Shown here piece by piece: positions 41,345 to 50,119 of a DNA stretch of 64,000 nt. Under the pieces are notes generated by a model. That model had not been told where the DNA came from. It searched no databases and was given only the letters and a program-made list of their open reading frames with translations. The first letter of the stretch is position 1; each line of letters opens with the position of its first letter. Position numbers and translations under genes: made by a program. The DNA is from Flavobacterium agri (lineage in GTDB: Bacteria > Bacteroidota > Bacteroidia > Flavobacteriales > Flavobacteriaceae), in NCBI RefSeq assembly GCF_013401995.1, contig NZ_JACBJI010000001.1, positions 1 through 64,000 of the forward strand, in the 5' to 3' direction.

Positions 41345-42742
41345 TTCGTGTGATTTGAGTGCCTGCCATTTTCCGTCGTCGTTGATGCGATAACTGGCCT
41401 CGCGCGGAAACTTGAGCGTCGATTTCGGGATTGCAAGGTCGGTTTCGCCCCAAGATGATTTGGGCGTAGTCGGCAAAAACCAAAAGAATTCGGTCAGTGT
41501 CTTCACCTGAGACTGGAACACGTCGAGGTAAACGCCTCCCAAATGATTCAAATTCAGATAGAACACAAAGGCTTTGAGTTGTGGCGAATTCTCTAGCCAA
41601 AAAGACGTGTTCTCGAACAGTACTTTCGTGACGTAGTGATTTGCGAATTTTACACTTAACGAACTGAACCAACCGTCGGGATAAGTTTTGGCTTCTTCGA
41701 GCATGCCTTTTTTGACCGCTTTCGTCGCGCTTGAATACAAATTGCCAAGGTCGATCATCGCGGTGCAGGCTTCGGCTTTTTTCTGGAAATCGGCAATATC
41801 GAGATGGTTCATTACCAATGCGCCAATGAAAGCAACGGCCATCTCGGATTCCCTTTTGTCGAAATACGAAAGCGAGATGTGGTTCTTGTCGAAATGGTCG
41901 CTTTCGAGTTTGTTGATTTCCTTTTTGGTCAACGCGGCCTGTGCGAACGACTCCAATCCGGCATTATCGCCAATCCTGTTCTTGATGAGGTTCAGATAGC
42001 GCTTTTCGGCTTTGGCCTTGAAATTCGGATTGGAGTTAAGCGCTTCAATTGCCTTGTTCGCTTTGGCTTCGCTTCCGGATTCCATAAACGCGTAAATGTC
42101 TTCAAGTTTTGAGACGTCTAAAGTGAGGTCTTCGGCCGGAGGCGTGTACAACGTGGTCAATCCGGGAATTTCAGGTATCGATTTGAGGATCGTTTCGTCC
42201 TTTGAAACGTACACGTACAAGGTTTCGAGCTTTTTGTCCAAAGCCGAATACAAGCATTGCATCTCTCGGTCGGCACTCGCAAAGTCGAATTCACGCGGGC
42301 CACTTTCGTCTTCGATCTTGGTGACGATGTCGAGATTGAGTTCGTCTTCCTCTTCATCGAACGAAAACTTGACGAGAACTTCTTCTTTCTTGTCCTGGTT
42401 CGGGCCCGCTTTGGTTTCGCTTACGATGAGTCGGAGCAGCAATTCCGCATCGGCGGCCTGGTATCGGAATCCGTTTTCCTTCGAAATCGTGAAGTGTACG
42501 AGCGTCTCCCGCGGGAATTCACGCACGATCTCGCTCACCACATTGGTCAATTTGAAATCCTGTCCGGGCAGCGGATCCCATGAGTTCAGGGCTTCGGGGA
42601 TTTCCATGCTCATGCGTCCATTTATGAAGGTGCGGAATGCTTTTCCCGATCCTTGCGTGCGCGAACTTTCGATGATTACGCCGGGTTCGAGTTGGTCTTT
42701 GATCGCGTCAAAAAACAGATCCAGTTTTTCTTGATGGTTCAT
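41342..42742 (-). CDS. Cytoplasmic protein of unknown function
   Basis: This 466-residue protein has no signal peptide and no membrane segment. It is acidic and mixed helix and strand in structure (HQEKLDLFFDAIKDQLEPG at the start; VLVKFSFDEEEDELNLDIV in the middle). I recognise no family. Codon use and the ATG with normal spacing support a real gene. It is followed after 27 bases by a second unknown gene on the same strand, and the two may form an operon. It converges with the alpha-oxoamine synthase gene over a shared terminator. Confidence 0.7.
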   Translation of the reverse strand: MNHQEKLDLFFDAIKDQLEPGVIIESSRTQGSGKAFRTFINGRMSMEIPEALNSWDPLPGQDFKLTNVVSEIVREFPRETLVHFTISKENGFRYQAADAELLLRLIVSETKAGPNQDKKEEVLVKFSFDEEEDELNLDIVTKIEDESGPREFDFASADREMQCLYSALDKKLETLYVYVSKDETILKSIPEIPGLTTLYTPPAEDLTLDVSKLEDIYAFMESGSEAKANKAIEALNSNPNFKAKAEKRYLNLIKNRIGDNAGLESFAQAALTKKEINKLESDHFDKNHISLSYFDKRESEMAVAFIGALVMNHLDIADFQKKAEACTAMIDLGNLYSSATKAVKKGMLEEAKTYPDGWFSSLSVKFANHYVTKVLFENTSFWLENSPQLKAFVFYLNLNHLGGVYLDVFQSQVKTLTEFFWFLPTTPKSSWGETDLAIPKSTLKFPREASYRINDDGKWQALKSHE

Positions 42743-42769
42743 GTCGTTGTTTGGTTATTGGTGGTTTTG

Positions 42770-43195
42770 TTACTGTAATTTCGATAGCCATTCCCTGAGA
42801 TTCTGGAACAGGCTTGGGTTGCGGTTCAGGAAAACCTCGAACTCTTTCTTTTGCTTGCGTATTTTGAGATCGTCGAAATCGTGTCCGATGTCGGTCGTGA
42901 CTTCCCAGCCCAAAATTTCACATTGCTCGAGCTTGTTGTCGATTTTCTGCAGTTCGGAGAGCAAAGCTTCGTAGGCTTCGATTTTTTCGGGAGCGAGTAC
43001 GTCGAACAACCTTTCGTAAAACATCCATCGGTTGTATTCCGATTCGTCGGGAAGTTCGCGCGAAAGCTGGTAAATCCTGAAATGAAGCTCGAAGGTTTTC
43101 ATATACAGGTTCTCGAAAGTTCCGAAGCGTTCGAGTATGGCCGGGCCTATTTCGCCATCGTTCGAATAGAATTTAAGGGTTTTAAGTCCTCTCAT
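42770..43195 (-). CDS. Small cytoplasmic helical protein of unknown function
   Basis: The ATG at 43195 (MRGLKTLKFYSNDGEIGPAI) gives 141 residues; an in-frame codon 20 residues upstream overlaps a terminator stem and is unlikely. It is mostly helical, with many acidic and aromatic residues (MKTFELHFRIYQLSRELPDE; LLSELQKIDNKLEQCEILGW). No known domain was seen. It is the first gene of a probable pair with the 466-residue unknown protein, 27 bases downstream. Confidence 0.68.
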   Translation of the reverse strand: MRGLKTLKFYSNDGEIGPAILERFGTFENLYMKTFELHFRIYQLSRELPDESEYNRWMFYERLFDVLAPEKIEAYEALLSELQKIDNKLEQCEILGWEVTTDIGHDFDDLKIRKQKKEFEVFLNRNPSLFQNLREWLSKLQ

Positions 43196-43221
43196 GTCGT
43201 TGGTTTGGTTTCGCAAAATAG

Positions 43222-43250
43222 AAAAAAGCCGTTTATCTGGAACGGCTTCT
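43222..43250 (-). terminator. Terminator after the 333-residue exported protein gene
   Basis: AAGCCGTT (43226-43233) and AACGGCTT (43241-43248) form an 8-base stem with a 7-base loop. On the minus strand it is followed by TTTTTTC. Confidence 0.75.
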
Positions 43251-43271
43251 TTCAAGGTTAGGATTGAGTTT

Positions 43272-44273
43272 TCAAGGTTTTACACACTTGCAGTTGACTT
43301 CTTTTTCATCCGAATAGCCTTCAAGATATATTTCGTCCTGGTATTTCACACCGTCGAAATCCTGGAAGAAATCGTACTCGCGATACGCGCATTTGCCGTT
43401 TTTCGAAGTCGCTATGGCGGCCGATACGAAACGACGCAACGGGCGTCCGGTGACTTTATGCGTGAGGATGTTCCATTTTTGCGAAACGACGCGTACTTCC
43501 TTGACTTCGCCAGCTCCGGTCGACATTTTGTCGTTCTTGAAGGCCGTGATGATTTTCGGGATTATGGTCTTGTCTGTCATTTTCGCCGTCGGAAGGCAAA
43601 CGTTCGGATCGTTCGCATCGATGACGTTCTTGGCCACGGTAAGCGTAAATTCGCCGGTCGCCACGACAGGACCTTCTTTGGTTTCGGGATAATCCATGTA
43701 CGGCAGGATTTCCATCTTGAATTTGTGGTCGCCCATGCCGAGTTTGGCCTGTTGCTCCTTTACGAAGTCAGGGAACAGGTTCGTGCCGATGAAATACGTG
43801 TCGTCTGCCGATTTGAGCGCGCCTTTGAACGTGGTCCACTTTTCTTTTTCCTCGCTGTCGAATTGTTTTTCCTGGATGATGCTAAAGCCCGCTTCTGCAC
43901 CATCGAGAAACCATCGGATTTTATACTTCGCATGTGTGCCGATAATGAGGCTGCTTTCTTTCGGATACATTTTCTGAACGTAATTGAACAGCGAATTGTC
44001 CATGTAAACGCGAAAATAAATCGGGCTTCCGAGCGTGGCTTTCGTAAGGAACGCGGCCTCGTTTTCCTGGGTTTTCTTGATGTCGGTATCGGTAGAGGCG
44101 AAAACGATCTTACCCATGTATTTTTGATGCATCGGACTGCTCACGCCTTCTGTAGGAACTTCCGATTTGGTTGCGGACTTCGCGGCTTTTTCTCCTCTTT
44201 TGAGCAGGCCGACCAATTGCGCCTGGCTGCTGATCGACAGGCTCAAGACGGCAAAAAATAAAATTTTCTTCAT
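43272..44273 (-). CDS. Exported protein of unknown function
   Basis: From ATG 44273 the product has 333 residues with a signal peptide (MKKILFFAVLSLSISSQAQ). An in-frame codon 36 residues upstream precedes the promoter. The mature part begins with a short basic helix (LLKRGEKAAKSATKSEVP) and continues with beta-rich segments, such as SPIYFRVYMDNSLFNYVQKM and HKFKMEILPYMDYPETK, ending in CKCVKP. No family is recognised. Its promoter and that of the sensor kinase face away from each other. Confidence 0.72.
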   Translation of the reverse strand: MKKILFFAVLSLSISSQAQLVGLLKRGEKAAKSATKSEVPTEGVSSPMHQKYMGKIVFASTDTDIKKTQENEAAFLTKATLGSPIYFRVYMDNSLFNYVQKMYPKESSLIIGTHAKYKIRWFLDGAEAGFSIIQEKQFDSEEKEKWTTFKGALKSADDTYFIGTNLFPDFVKEQQAKLGMGDHKFKMEILPYMDYPETKEGPVVATGEFTLTVAKNVIDANDPNVCLPTAKMTDKTIIPKIITAFKNDKMSTGAGEVKEVRVVSQKWNILTHKVTGRPLRRFVSAAIATSKNGKCAYREYDFFQDFDGVKYQDEIYLEGYSDEKEVNCKCVKP

Positions 44274-44295
44274 AGTTCGATATTTGGTTCGCAAG

Positions 44296-44303
44296 CAAAT
44301 GTA
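44296..44303 (-). promoter_or_regulatory. -7 promoter element of the exported protein gene
   Basis: On the minus strand TACATTTG matches TAnnTTTG, 22 bases before the ATG at 44273. Confidence 0.55.
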
Positions 44304-44388
44304 TTTTGATTGCAAAACGGGAAACCTACCGTTCACAACGTTTTTTGCACAAAGTGCCTCAAGGTTAAAAATCAAAAGCACAGATGTT

Positions 44389-44396
44389 TATTTTTG
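44389..44396 (+). promoter_or_regulatory. -7 promoter element of the sensor kinase gene
   Basis: TATTTTTG matches TAnnTTTG. It lies only 6 bases before the first candidate start (44403) and 15 bases before the next (44412), so the message would be nearly leaderless. Confidence 0.5.
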
Positions 44397-44402
44397 TCGC
44401 AA

Positions 44403-47315
44403 ATGCCAAACATGTCTGTCGCCAAATCGCTTTTGTTTCTGTTGTTTTTGTTCTGCCAAACGGTTTTGGGTCAACAATTGCAATTCGAGAACATGGGAAC
44501 GCGTATTTCGCTTCCGTCGCAGGAATCCTATAACATCATGCAGGATTCGAAAGGCTATATCTGGTTTTCTACCGAACAGGGATTTTGCCGTTATGACGGA
44601 AACGAGACCGTGATTTTCGACCGACGTAACGGCTTGCCCGAAGGCGCGGTTTACAGCGTGACCGAAGATCGCAAAGGTCGTTTGTGGCTGCTCACGGCCA
44701 AGAATCGCATCCTTATACTCGAGGACGGAAAGTTGCGCGAGGCATCGTTTTCGAAAAAATTCCAACAACAAACCAACAGGGAAATTGCGTATTCGCTTTC
44801 GCTTATAGGGAATTCGTTGTATATCGGTACCGAAGACGATACGTATCTCGCCGACATAGAAACCGGAACGTTCACGACGCTTCCGAGCCTTGAAAAAAAT
44901 CCCGAATTGGCCGTAATGGAAAAAGCGGGACGACTGATCGCGTTATCGGTGAACCGCATTCCGGCCACGCTTTGGTCTGCGAGTTCGCCCTATAATATCG
45001 AACTGATCCGCAAAGATGGAACCCGGACCGAAATCCTGCTCCCAAAAGTGTCGCCTTCGTTCCAAAGATTGAATACCTATTCCAATTCGAACGGCAATTT
45101 CTTTACCGTGATGAACCAGATCGTCAAGGTTTCGGATACGCTTTCGATACATGCGATGCCCAAACGCGTGCTTTGCGTGCAATCCGATCGCGACGGCGGC
45201 TTGTGGATCGGCATGATCGAAGAAGGGCTTTATTATTTCAAGGATGGCGATCTGTCGAAGCCGCCCGTCAAAACGCTCAAAGGCTATTCGGTTTCGGGAT
45301 TGGTACAAGATACCGAAGGCAATATCTGGTGTACGACGCTTGAAAAAGGCGTCTTCCGATGTCTTAACAAAAATGTGGTCAATTTTGCCAACGTACCCGG
45401 TCTTGAAAAGAACGTCAATCTGCTCAAAACCATAGACGGCATCACGTACTGTTCTTCGCAGGCGCGCGAAATGATCAGTTTGGGTCAACACAAAATCAAA
45501 CGGCACTATATCAACACGTCGTCCAATGAGATGATCACCGATATCCTCAAAGTTCCGGGTGGTTTTTACATCGGCGGAAAAGGAACTGCGGTATTTGCAG
45601 ATACGGCTTTTGCCAACACCAAAAGTTTTCGGAATGAGCAAAACCTTTTGTGGTCGGCTTCCCAATTCGAATGGGTAGGCGATAGGTTGTTCGGTTTGAG
45701 TTTCGGCTTTATAATCGAGGCTAAAGGGCTGATGATGGAAAAAACGATCGATCTGCACGCGCGATCTCGATGTTTCCAACATTACAAGGACGATCTTTTC
45801 CTTTTCGCTTCGGGAAACGAATTGCGGTTGGCCGATATCGTCACCAAAAAGATCTCACGAATTCCGAACATCAACGCCAATGTGACCAAAATCCTCAAAA
45901 CGGCTTCCGAAACCATCTGGATTGCAACGAAAGGCGACGGTTTGTATCTTTTTTCGAATGGCAAAGCAATCGCGGTAAACGAACGATTCGGGATCAAGGC
46001 GCGCATGCTGTACGATATCCTTGAGCAAGGCGATAATCTTTGGATCGGTTCAAACCAAGGATTGCTCAAGATTTCGCTGAAGATGCGAAAAGCAGAACAA
46101 TACGATACCGAAAACGGATTGCCGTCCAACGAAGTCTACAAATTGTCGCTCGACGGCAACCGTTTGTTCCTGTCGACTTTGGAAGGCGTGTGTGTCTTGC
46201 CGATAGATGCCAAGATCGTAAATGATGTCGCACCGAGAATTTACCTGAACCAGACACAAGTAAACGGATTTACGGTCAAGTCGCTTTCAGGCCGCGAACT
46301 CGATCACCGCAGCAATTCCTTTTCATTCGTGTTCGACGTGATTTCGTTCAAAGGAGAAACCAGATTGCGTTACAAACTCGAAGGACGTGACGACCAATTT
46401 TCGGTCGTAAAAGCAAACCGCATCTCGATCGACAATTTAGAACCCGGCGATTACAAACTCGTCGTTTTCGCGCTCAACAACGACGGATTTCAAAGCAAAG
46501 CGCCCGTCGAAATCAAATTCGCAATAGCCAAACCGTTCTGGCAGGAAATCTGGTTCGTGTTGCTGTGTATCGGTTTGTCGGGGCTTTTGGTGTATGCCGT
46601 CGTGCTTCGGATCATCGGCAACGTGAGAATCAAGGAAGCCGAAAAGACACGCGTGAACCAATTGATTGCCAACAGCCGTCTTTCGGCGATCCAGGCGCAG
46701 ATGAATCCGCATTTCATATTCAACGCGATCAACAGCATCCAGAATTACATCCTCAAGAAAAAAGATGCCGAAGCTTATGATTACCTGGCCAAGTTCAGCA
46801 AGCTGATCCGATTGGTGCTACTGCATTCGCAAAAACAGCTGTTGACGCTTCACGAGGAGTTGGAAACGCTTGGGCTTTATGTAGAATTGGAGCAGCTTCG
46901 TTTCGATAACCGTTTCGATTTCGTGCTGTCAGTTCCCGATGAAATCGATACGTACCAGACGTTGATCCCGACGATGGTATTGCAGCCGTATGTCGAGAAC
47001 GCCATCTGGCACGGACTCATGAACCTTGACGGGCAAAGGCGTGGCCGCATCGAGATCGGCATCGGGCAACAAGGCGATAAATTGCTCGTGACCATTACCG
47101 ACAACGGCGCCGGACGCAAAAAAGCGATGGAATACGAAAAAACGGGCCGCCACGAATCGATCGCGCTCAAGCTTATGGACGAACGACTCGAAATCATCAA
47201 CAAAATGTATAGTGAAAACAGTCTGAGCTGTGAAATCGAAGACCTTTTCGACCAAAACGGTCAGGCCGCCGGAACGCGAGTGAAACTTTGTTTGCCCATC
47301 TTAAACCACGACTGA
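44403..47315 (+). CDS. LytS-type sensor histidine kinase with two-component-regulator propeller
   Basis: From ATG 44403 (MPNMSVAKS) the protein has 970 residues; ATG 44412 is possible. A signal peptide (LLFLLFLFCQTVLGQ) leads to an outside sensor of about 700 residues, made of propeller repeats such as QDSKGYIWFSTEQGFCRYDG and RKGRLWLLTAKN, ending in a Y_Y_Y-type domain (LRYKLEGRDDQFSVV). One membrane helix follows (IWFVLLCIGLSGLLVYAVVL). The kinase domain is of the HisKA_7TM/LytS class: AIQAQMNPHFIFNAINSIQN with the phosphorylated His, then VLQPYVENAIWHGL and GAGRKKA for ATP. The LytTR regulator follows after 1 base. Confidence 0.92.
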   Translation: MPNMSVAKSLLFLLFLFCQTVLGQQLQFENMGTRISLPSQESYNIMQDSKGYIWFSTEQGFCRYDGNETVIFDRRNGLPEGAVYSVTEDRKGRLWLLTAKNRILILEDGKLREASFSKKFQQQTNREIAYSLSLIGNSLYIGTEDDTYLADIETGTFTTLPSLEKNPELAVMEKAGRLIALSVNRIPATLWSASSPYNIELIRKDGTRTEILLPKVSPSFQRLNTYSNSNGNFFTVMNQIVKVSDTLSIHAMPKRVLCVQSDRDGGLWIGMIEEGLYYFKDGDLSKPPVKTLKGYSVSGLVQDTEGNIWCTTLEKGVFRCLNKNVVNFANVPGLEKNVNLLKTIDGITYCSSQAREMISLGQHKIKRHYINTSSNEMITDILKVPGGFYIGGKGTAVFADTAFANTKSFRNEQNLLWSASQFEWVGDRLFGLSFGFIIEAKGLMMEKTIDLHARSRCFQHYKDDLFLFASGNELRLADIVTKKISRIPNINANVTKILKTASETIWIATKGDGLYLFSNGKAIAVNERFGIKARMLYDILEQGDNLWIGSNQGLLKISLKMRKAEQYDTENGLPSNEVYKLSLDGNRLFLSTLEGVCVLPIDAKIVNDVAPRIYLNQTQVNGFTVKSLSGRELDHRSNSFSFVFDVISFKGETRLRYKLEGRDDQFSVVKANRISIDNLEPGDYKLVVFALNNDGFQSKAPVEIKFAIAKPFWQEIWFVLLCIGLSGLLVYAVVLRIIGNVRIKEAEKTRVNQLIANSRLSAIQAQMNPHFIFNAINSIQNYILKKKDAEAYDYLAKFSKLIRLVLLHSQKQLLTLHEELETLGLYVELEQLRFDNRFDFVLSVPDEIDTYQTLIPTMVLQPYVENAIWHGLMNLDGQRRGRIEIGIGQQGDKLLVTITDNGAGRKKAMEYEKTGRHESIALKLMDERLEIINKMYSENSLSCEIEDLFDQNGQAAGTRVKLCLPILNHD

Positions 47316-47316
47316 C

Positions 47317-48072
47317 ATGAAACCCATAACCGTTTTTCTCGTAGACGACGAAACCGACAGCCGCGAAGTCATGGCCGCATTGCTTTCGCGCCATTTTCCC
47401 GATTTGCGGATCGTCGGTGAAGCTTCGAATGCCGAAGACGCGTATCACGGCATACAAAAATCAAAACCCGATCTGGTTTTCCTCGACATACAAATGCCGA
47501 AAGGCGACGGTTTTTCACTGTTAAGACGATTTACAGAGATTCCGTTCGAAGTGATTTTCGTGACGAGTTTCGACCAATTTGCGATCAACGCGATCCGATT
47601 CAGCGCGCTCGATTACCTGCTCAAACCCGTAGAGATTTTCGATCTGCAGCGCGCTGTGAAACGAGCGGTTGAAGTCATCGGAAAAAAACTCGACAACAGC
47701 GTGAGGATCGTGAACCTGTTGCACGGTCTCGACGAAAAAGCCGACGCTTCGATTGCAGTACATTCGGGCGACAAAGTAAGGCTGCTGCCGACGCGCGACG
47801 TGGTTTTCATTGAAGGCGACGGACGATACAGCCACGTCAGCATGTGCAATGGCGAACGTTTCACCACGGCGATTTATCTCAAGGATTTCGAGGATTATTT
47901 CGGGGAAGCGTCTTTTTTTGTGCGTATCAGCAAAGACCGATTGCTCAACGTGAACCATATCGTATCGTATACGAAGGGCGAACCTTGCATCATACAAACC
48001 GTTACGGGTGAGGCTTTCGAAACTTCAAGAAGACGTAAGCAGGATGTATTGGCCAGGATTTCGCGAAAATGA
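47317..48072 (+). CDS. LytTR family response regulator
   Basis: A 251-residue protein that pairs with the sensor kinase just upstream. The N-terminal receiver domain has the acidic pair in FLVDDETDSREV, the phospho-acceptor Asp in LVFLDIQMPKGDGF and Lys in LLKPVEIF. The C-terminal LytTR DNA-binding domain covers about 145-245: VVFIEGDGRYSHVSM, FVRISKDRLLNVNHIVSY. Such pairs often regulate envelope or cell-surface genes. The targets are not known here; the 22-bp spaced repeats at 26251-26286 are one place to look. Confidence 0.93.
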   Translation: MKPITVFLVDDETDSREVMAALLSRHFPDLRIVGEASNAEDAYHGIQKSKPDLVFLDIQMPKGDGFSLLRRFTEIPFEVIFVTSFDQFAINAIRFSALDYLLKPVEIFDLQRAVKRAVEVIGKKLDNSVRIVNLLHGLDEKADASIAVHSGDKVRLLPTRDVVFIEGDGRYSHVSMCNGERFTTAIYLKDFEDYFGEASFFVRISKDRLLNVNHIVSYTKGEPCIIQTVTGEAFETSRRRKQDVLARISRK

Positions 48073-48132
48073 TTGGGAATTCGTTAACGGCTCGTTCCAT
48101 TCAGGATGTGTACTTTTAAAAAAACATCACAC

Positions 48133-48606
48133 ATGAAAACCCAAATTTTCGTTGCGCTTGCAGCATTGTCGTTGGCTTCTTGCAGCCAGAAATCCGAAAA
48201 GACCGAAACCGCTTCCGAAAAAGACACGGTTTCAATCGAAAAACCAGAAGAAGTACAGATCAAGGAATGCTACGCGTTCGTTCAGCAAAAAGACACGATT
48301 TCGCTTTCGATCGATCAGGACGGAGCCGATGTAAAAGGCAACCTGCGTTTCAAAAACTACGAAAAGGACAGCAGCAGCGGCGAAGTGGAAGGCGAATATT
48401 CGGGCGATACGTTGAAACTCGCCTACACGTTCCAATCGGAAGGGACGACTTCCAAACGCGAAATGCGCTTTTTGAGAAGCGGGAATTCCCTGATCATGGG
48501 AATCGGTGACATGCAGGACAAAGACGGCACGTTGTCGTTCACCAAACCGCTAGCGGTAAAATACGACAAAAGCCTTGTGCTCGTAAAAACCGAATGCGCC
48601 GATTGA
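48133..48606 (+). CDS. Putative lipoprotein of unknown function
   Basis: From ATG 48133 the product has 157 residues and a lipoprotein signal (MKTQIFVALAALSLASCSQK). The mature part starts with a charged linker (KSEKTETASEKDTVSIEK) and then beta strands (QIKECYAFVQQKDTISLSID, GDTLKLAYTFQSEG) like a small beta barrel or lipocalin-like fold. No family is recognised. Its stop is next to the stop of the converging 129-residue gene. Confidence 0.75.
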   Translation: MKTQIFVALAALSLASCSQKSEKTETASEKDTVSIEKPEEVQIKECYAFVQQKDTISLSIDQDGADVKGNLRFKNYEKDSSSGEVEGEYSGDTLKLAYTFQSEGTTSKREMRFLRSGNSLIMGIGDMQDKDGTLSFTKPLAVKYDKSLVLVKTECAD

Positions 48607-48996
48607 TTACTTGGTTTTGACCATTTCCACTTCGAAAACCGCATCGGCGAAATTCGAGCTCAACCGCGCAGTGGCTTTGTTCCCGTCAACGGCTATGAAT
48701 TCTACCTTGACCTCGTTTTTCGGGTCGGACGCCATTGCGTTTTGGCCTTCAAGGACTTTCCTGTTTTTGACGACATAGGTGCATTCATCGATCCAAACCA
48801 CATCGTATTGGGCTTTGTAGCCGTGTTTGGCATTGGTTTCGGTCTGTATGTTGCCCTTGCGCTCGATTACGCTGACACCCGTTTCGGCGTCACCGATTTC
48901 GAACGTCCCGTCGTGGAAGTTTTTACAATCAGGTTTTTTTTGGGCGCTTGCCATTCCCGTTATCAGTAGAACGATCAGAAGCGATAAGTTTTTCAT
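48607..48996 (-). CDS. Small secreted protein of unknown function
   Basis: The 129-residue product has a signal peptide (MKNLSLLIVLLITGMASAQK). The mature part begins KPDCKNFHDGTFEIGD and is rich in beta strands (YDVVWIDECTYVVKNRKVL). Similar small proteins are common in Flavobacteria, and some carry the misleading name DNA topoisomerase IV. Two Cys residues could form a disulfide. It is the last gene of a three-gene operon, 1 base after the GNAT-like gene. Confidence 0.78.
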   Translation of the reverse strand: MKNLSLLIVLLITGMASAQKKPDCKNFHDGTFEIGDAETGVSVIERKGNIQTETNAKHGYKAQYDVVWIDECTYVVKNRKVLEGQNAMASDPKNEVKVEFIAVDGNKATARLSSNFADAVFEVEMVKTK

Positions 48997-48997
48997 A

Positions 48998-50119
48998 TCA
49001 AAGGTTTTTGATGAACGTCGCGCGTCGTTTGGTCACGGGCGAATTGAAGAATTTCCAGAGATTGTGGATCGCGTGGTTTTCCTCGAGTTCGGGCGTCCTC
49101 ACGCAATATTTGATGCCGTTGGCTTTGAACGATCGGAAATATTCGGCCATGATCACTGCGGTAAGGCCTTTATTCTGCCAGTCCGGGTCGACACCGATCA
49201 GGTAAAACAGCACTTCGTCCGTGTGTTTTTTCGCCCACAACAGACGCAGCCAACCGAATGGCCACAAACTTCCGTCCGAATCCTTAAGCGCTTTCGAAAG
49301 CGACGGCATGCAGATGCTGAACGCGATGAGTTTGCCGTTCTCGTCCTCGATGAATTTGAGGAAATCGGGATTGACCATATCGATGTACTTGTCCTTGAAG
49401 AACTTTTTCTGCCGGTCGGAAATGCCCACGAAAGACGTCAGCTTGGCATACGAATCGTTGAACAAATCGAACATAGGGTCGATAAACGGCATGACTTCGG
49501 CAATCGTCTTCGGATTGTACACCTTGAGGTTGTAGCGTTTGCGGATCAGCGGATCGGCTTTGAGATAAGGCGCGACCTGTTCTTCGTTCGGAAACACGAA
49601 CCTACTTTCGACGAATTCCTTTTCCTTGACGAATCCGAGTTGTTTGAAATGTTCGATGTAGTATTCGTGGTTGTACCAGGTGATCATCGTGCTCATCTCG
49701 TCGAATCCCATTATCAGCGCACCTACTTTGTCGAGATTCGAGAAACCCATCGGGCCTTCTATGTTGTCGAGGTTGTGTTTCTTTCCGAGTTCCTCGACTT
49801 TTTCGAGAAGCGCTTTGGTGACTTCGATATCGTCTATCACGTCGAACCAACCGAAACGCACTTTTTTCTTGTTGAGGTCGTTGACTTCGCTCCAATTGAC
49901 GATGGCCGCCACACGACCTACGGCTTTCCCGTTTTTGTACGCCATGTAGAAATACGCTTCGGCATATTCGAAAACCGGATTCACGTCTTTGTCGAAAGAC
50001 ATGAGTTCCTCGGCGATCAACGGCGGCACCCAATACGGGTTGTTTTTATATATCGAAAACGGAAATTTGACGAATTCGGTGAGTTCCTGCTTCGTCTTTT
50101 TTTCTTGTATGGTGATCAT
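48998..50119 (-). CDS. GNAT-like acyltransferase family protein
   Basis: A 373-residue protein with two GNAT-like halves. The first part has NPYWVPPLIAEELMSFDKD and AYKNGKAVGRVAAIVNW, as in a family of Bacteroidota proteins sometimes listed as GTP cyclohydrolase or hypothetical. The C-terminal half has FYLIGVDPDWQNKGLTAVIM, the acetyl-CoA binding loop pattern (V.P..Q.KG.....). The substrate is unknown. Its start overlaps the stop of the upstream outer-membrane gene by one base, so expression is coupled to it. Confidence 0.75.
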   Translation of the reverse strand: MITIQEKKTKQELTEFVKFPFSIYKNNPYWVPPLIAEELMSFDKDVNPVFEYAEAYFYMAYKNGKAVGRVAAIVNWSEVNDLNKKKVRFGWFDVIDDIEVTKALLEKVEELGKKHNLDNIEGPMGFSNLDKVGALIMGFDEMSTMITWYNHEYYIEHFKQLGFVKEKEFVESRFVFPNEEQVAPYLKADPLIRKRYNLKVYNPKTIAEVMPFIDPMFDLFNDSYAKLTSFVGISDRQKKFFKDKYIDMVNPDFLKFIEDENGKLIAFSICMPSLSKALKDSDGSLWPFGWLRLLWAKKHTDEVLFYLIGVDPDWQNKGLTAVIMAEYFRSFKANGIKYCVRTPELEENHAIHNLWKFFNSPVTKRRATFIKNL

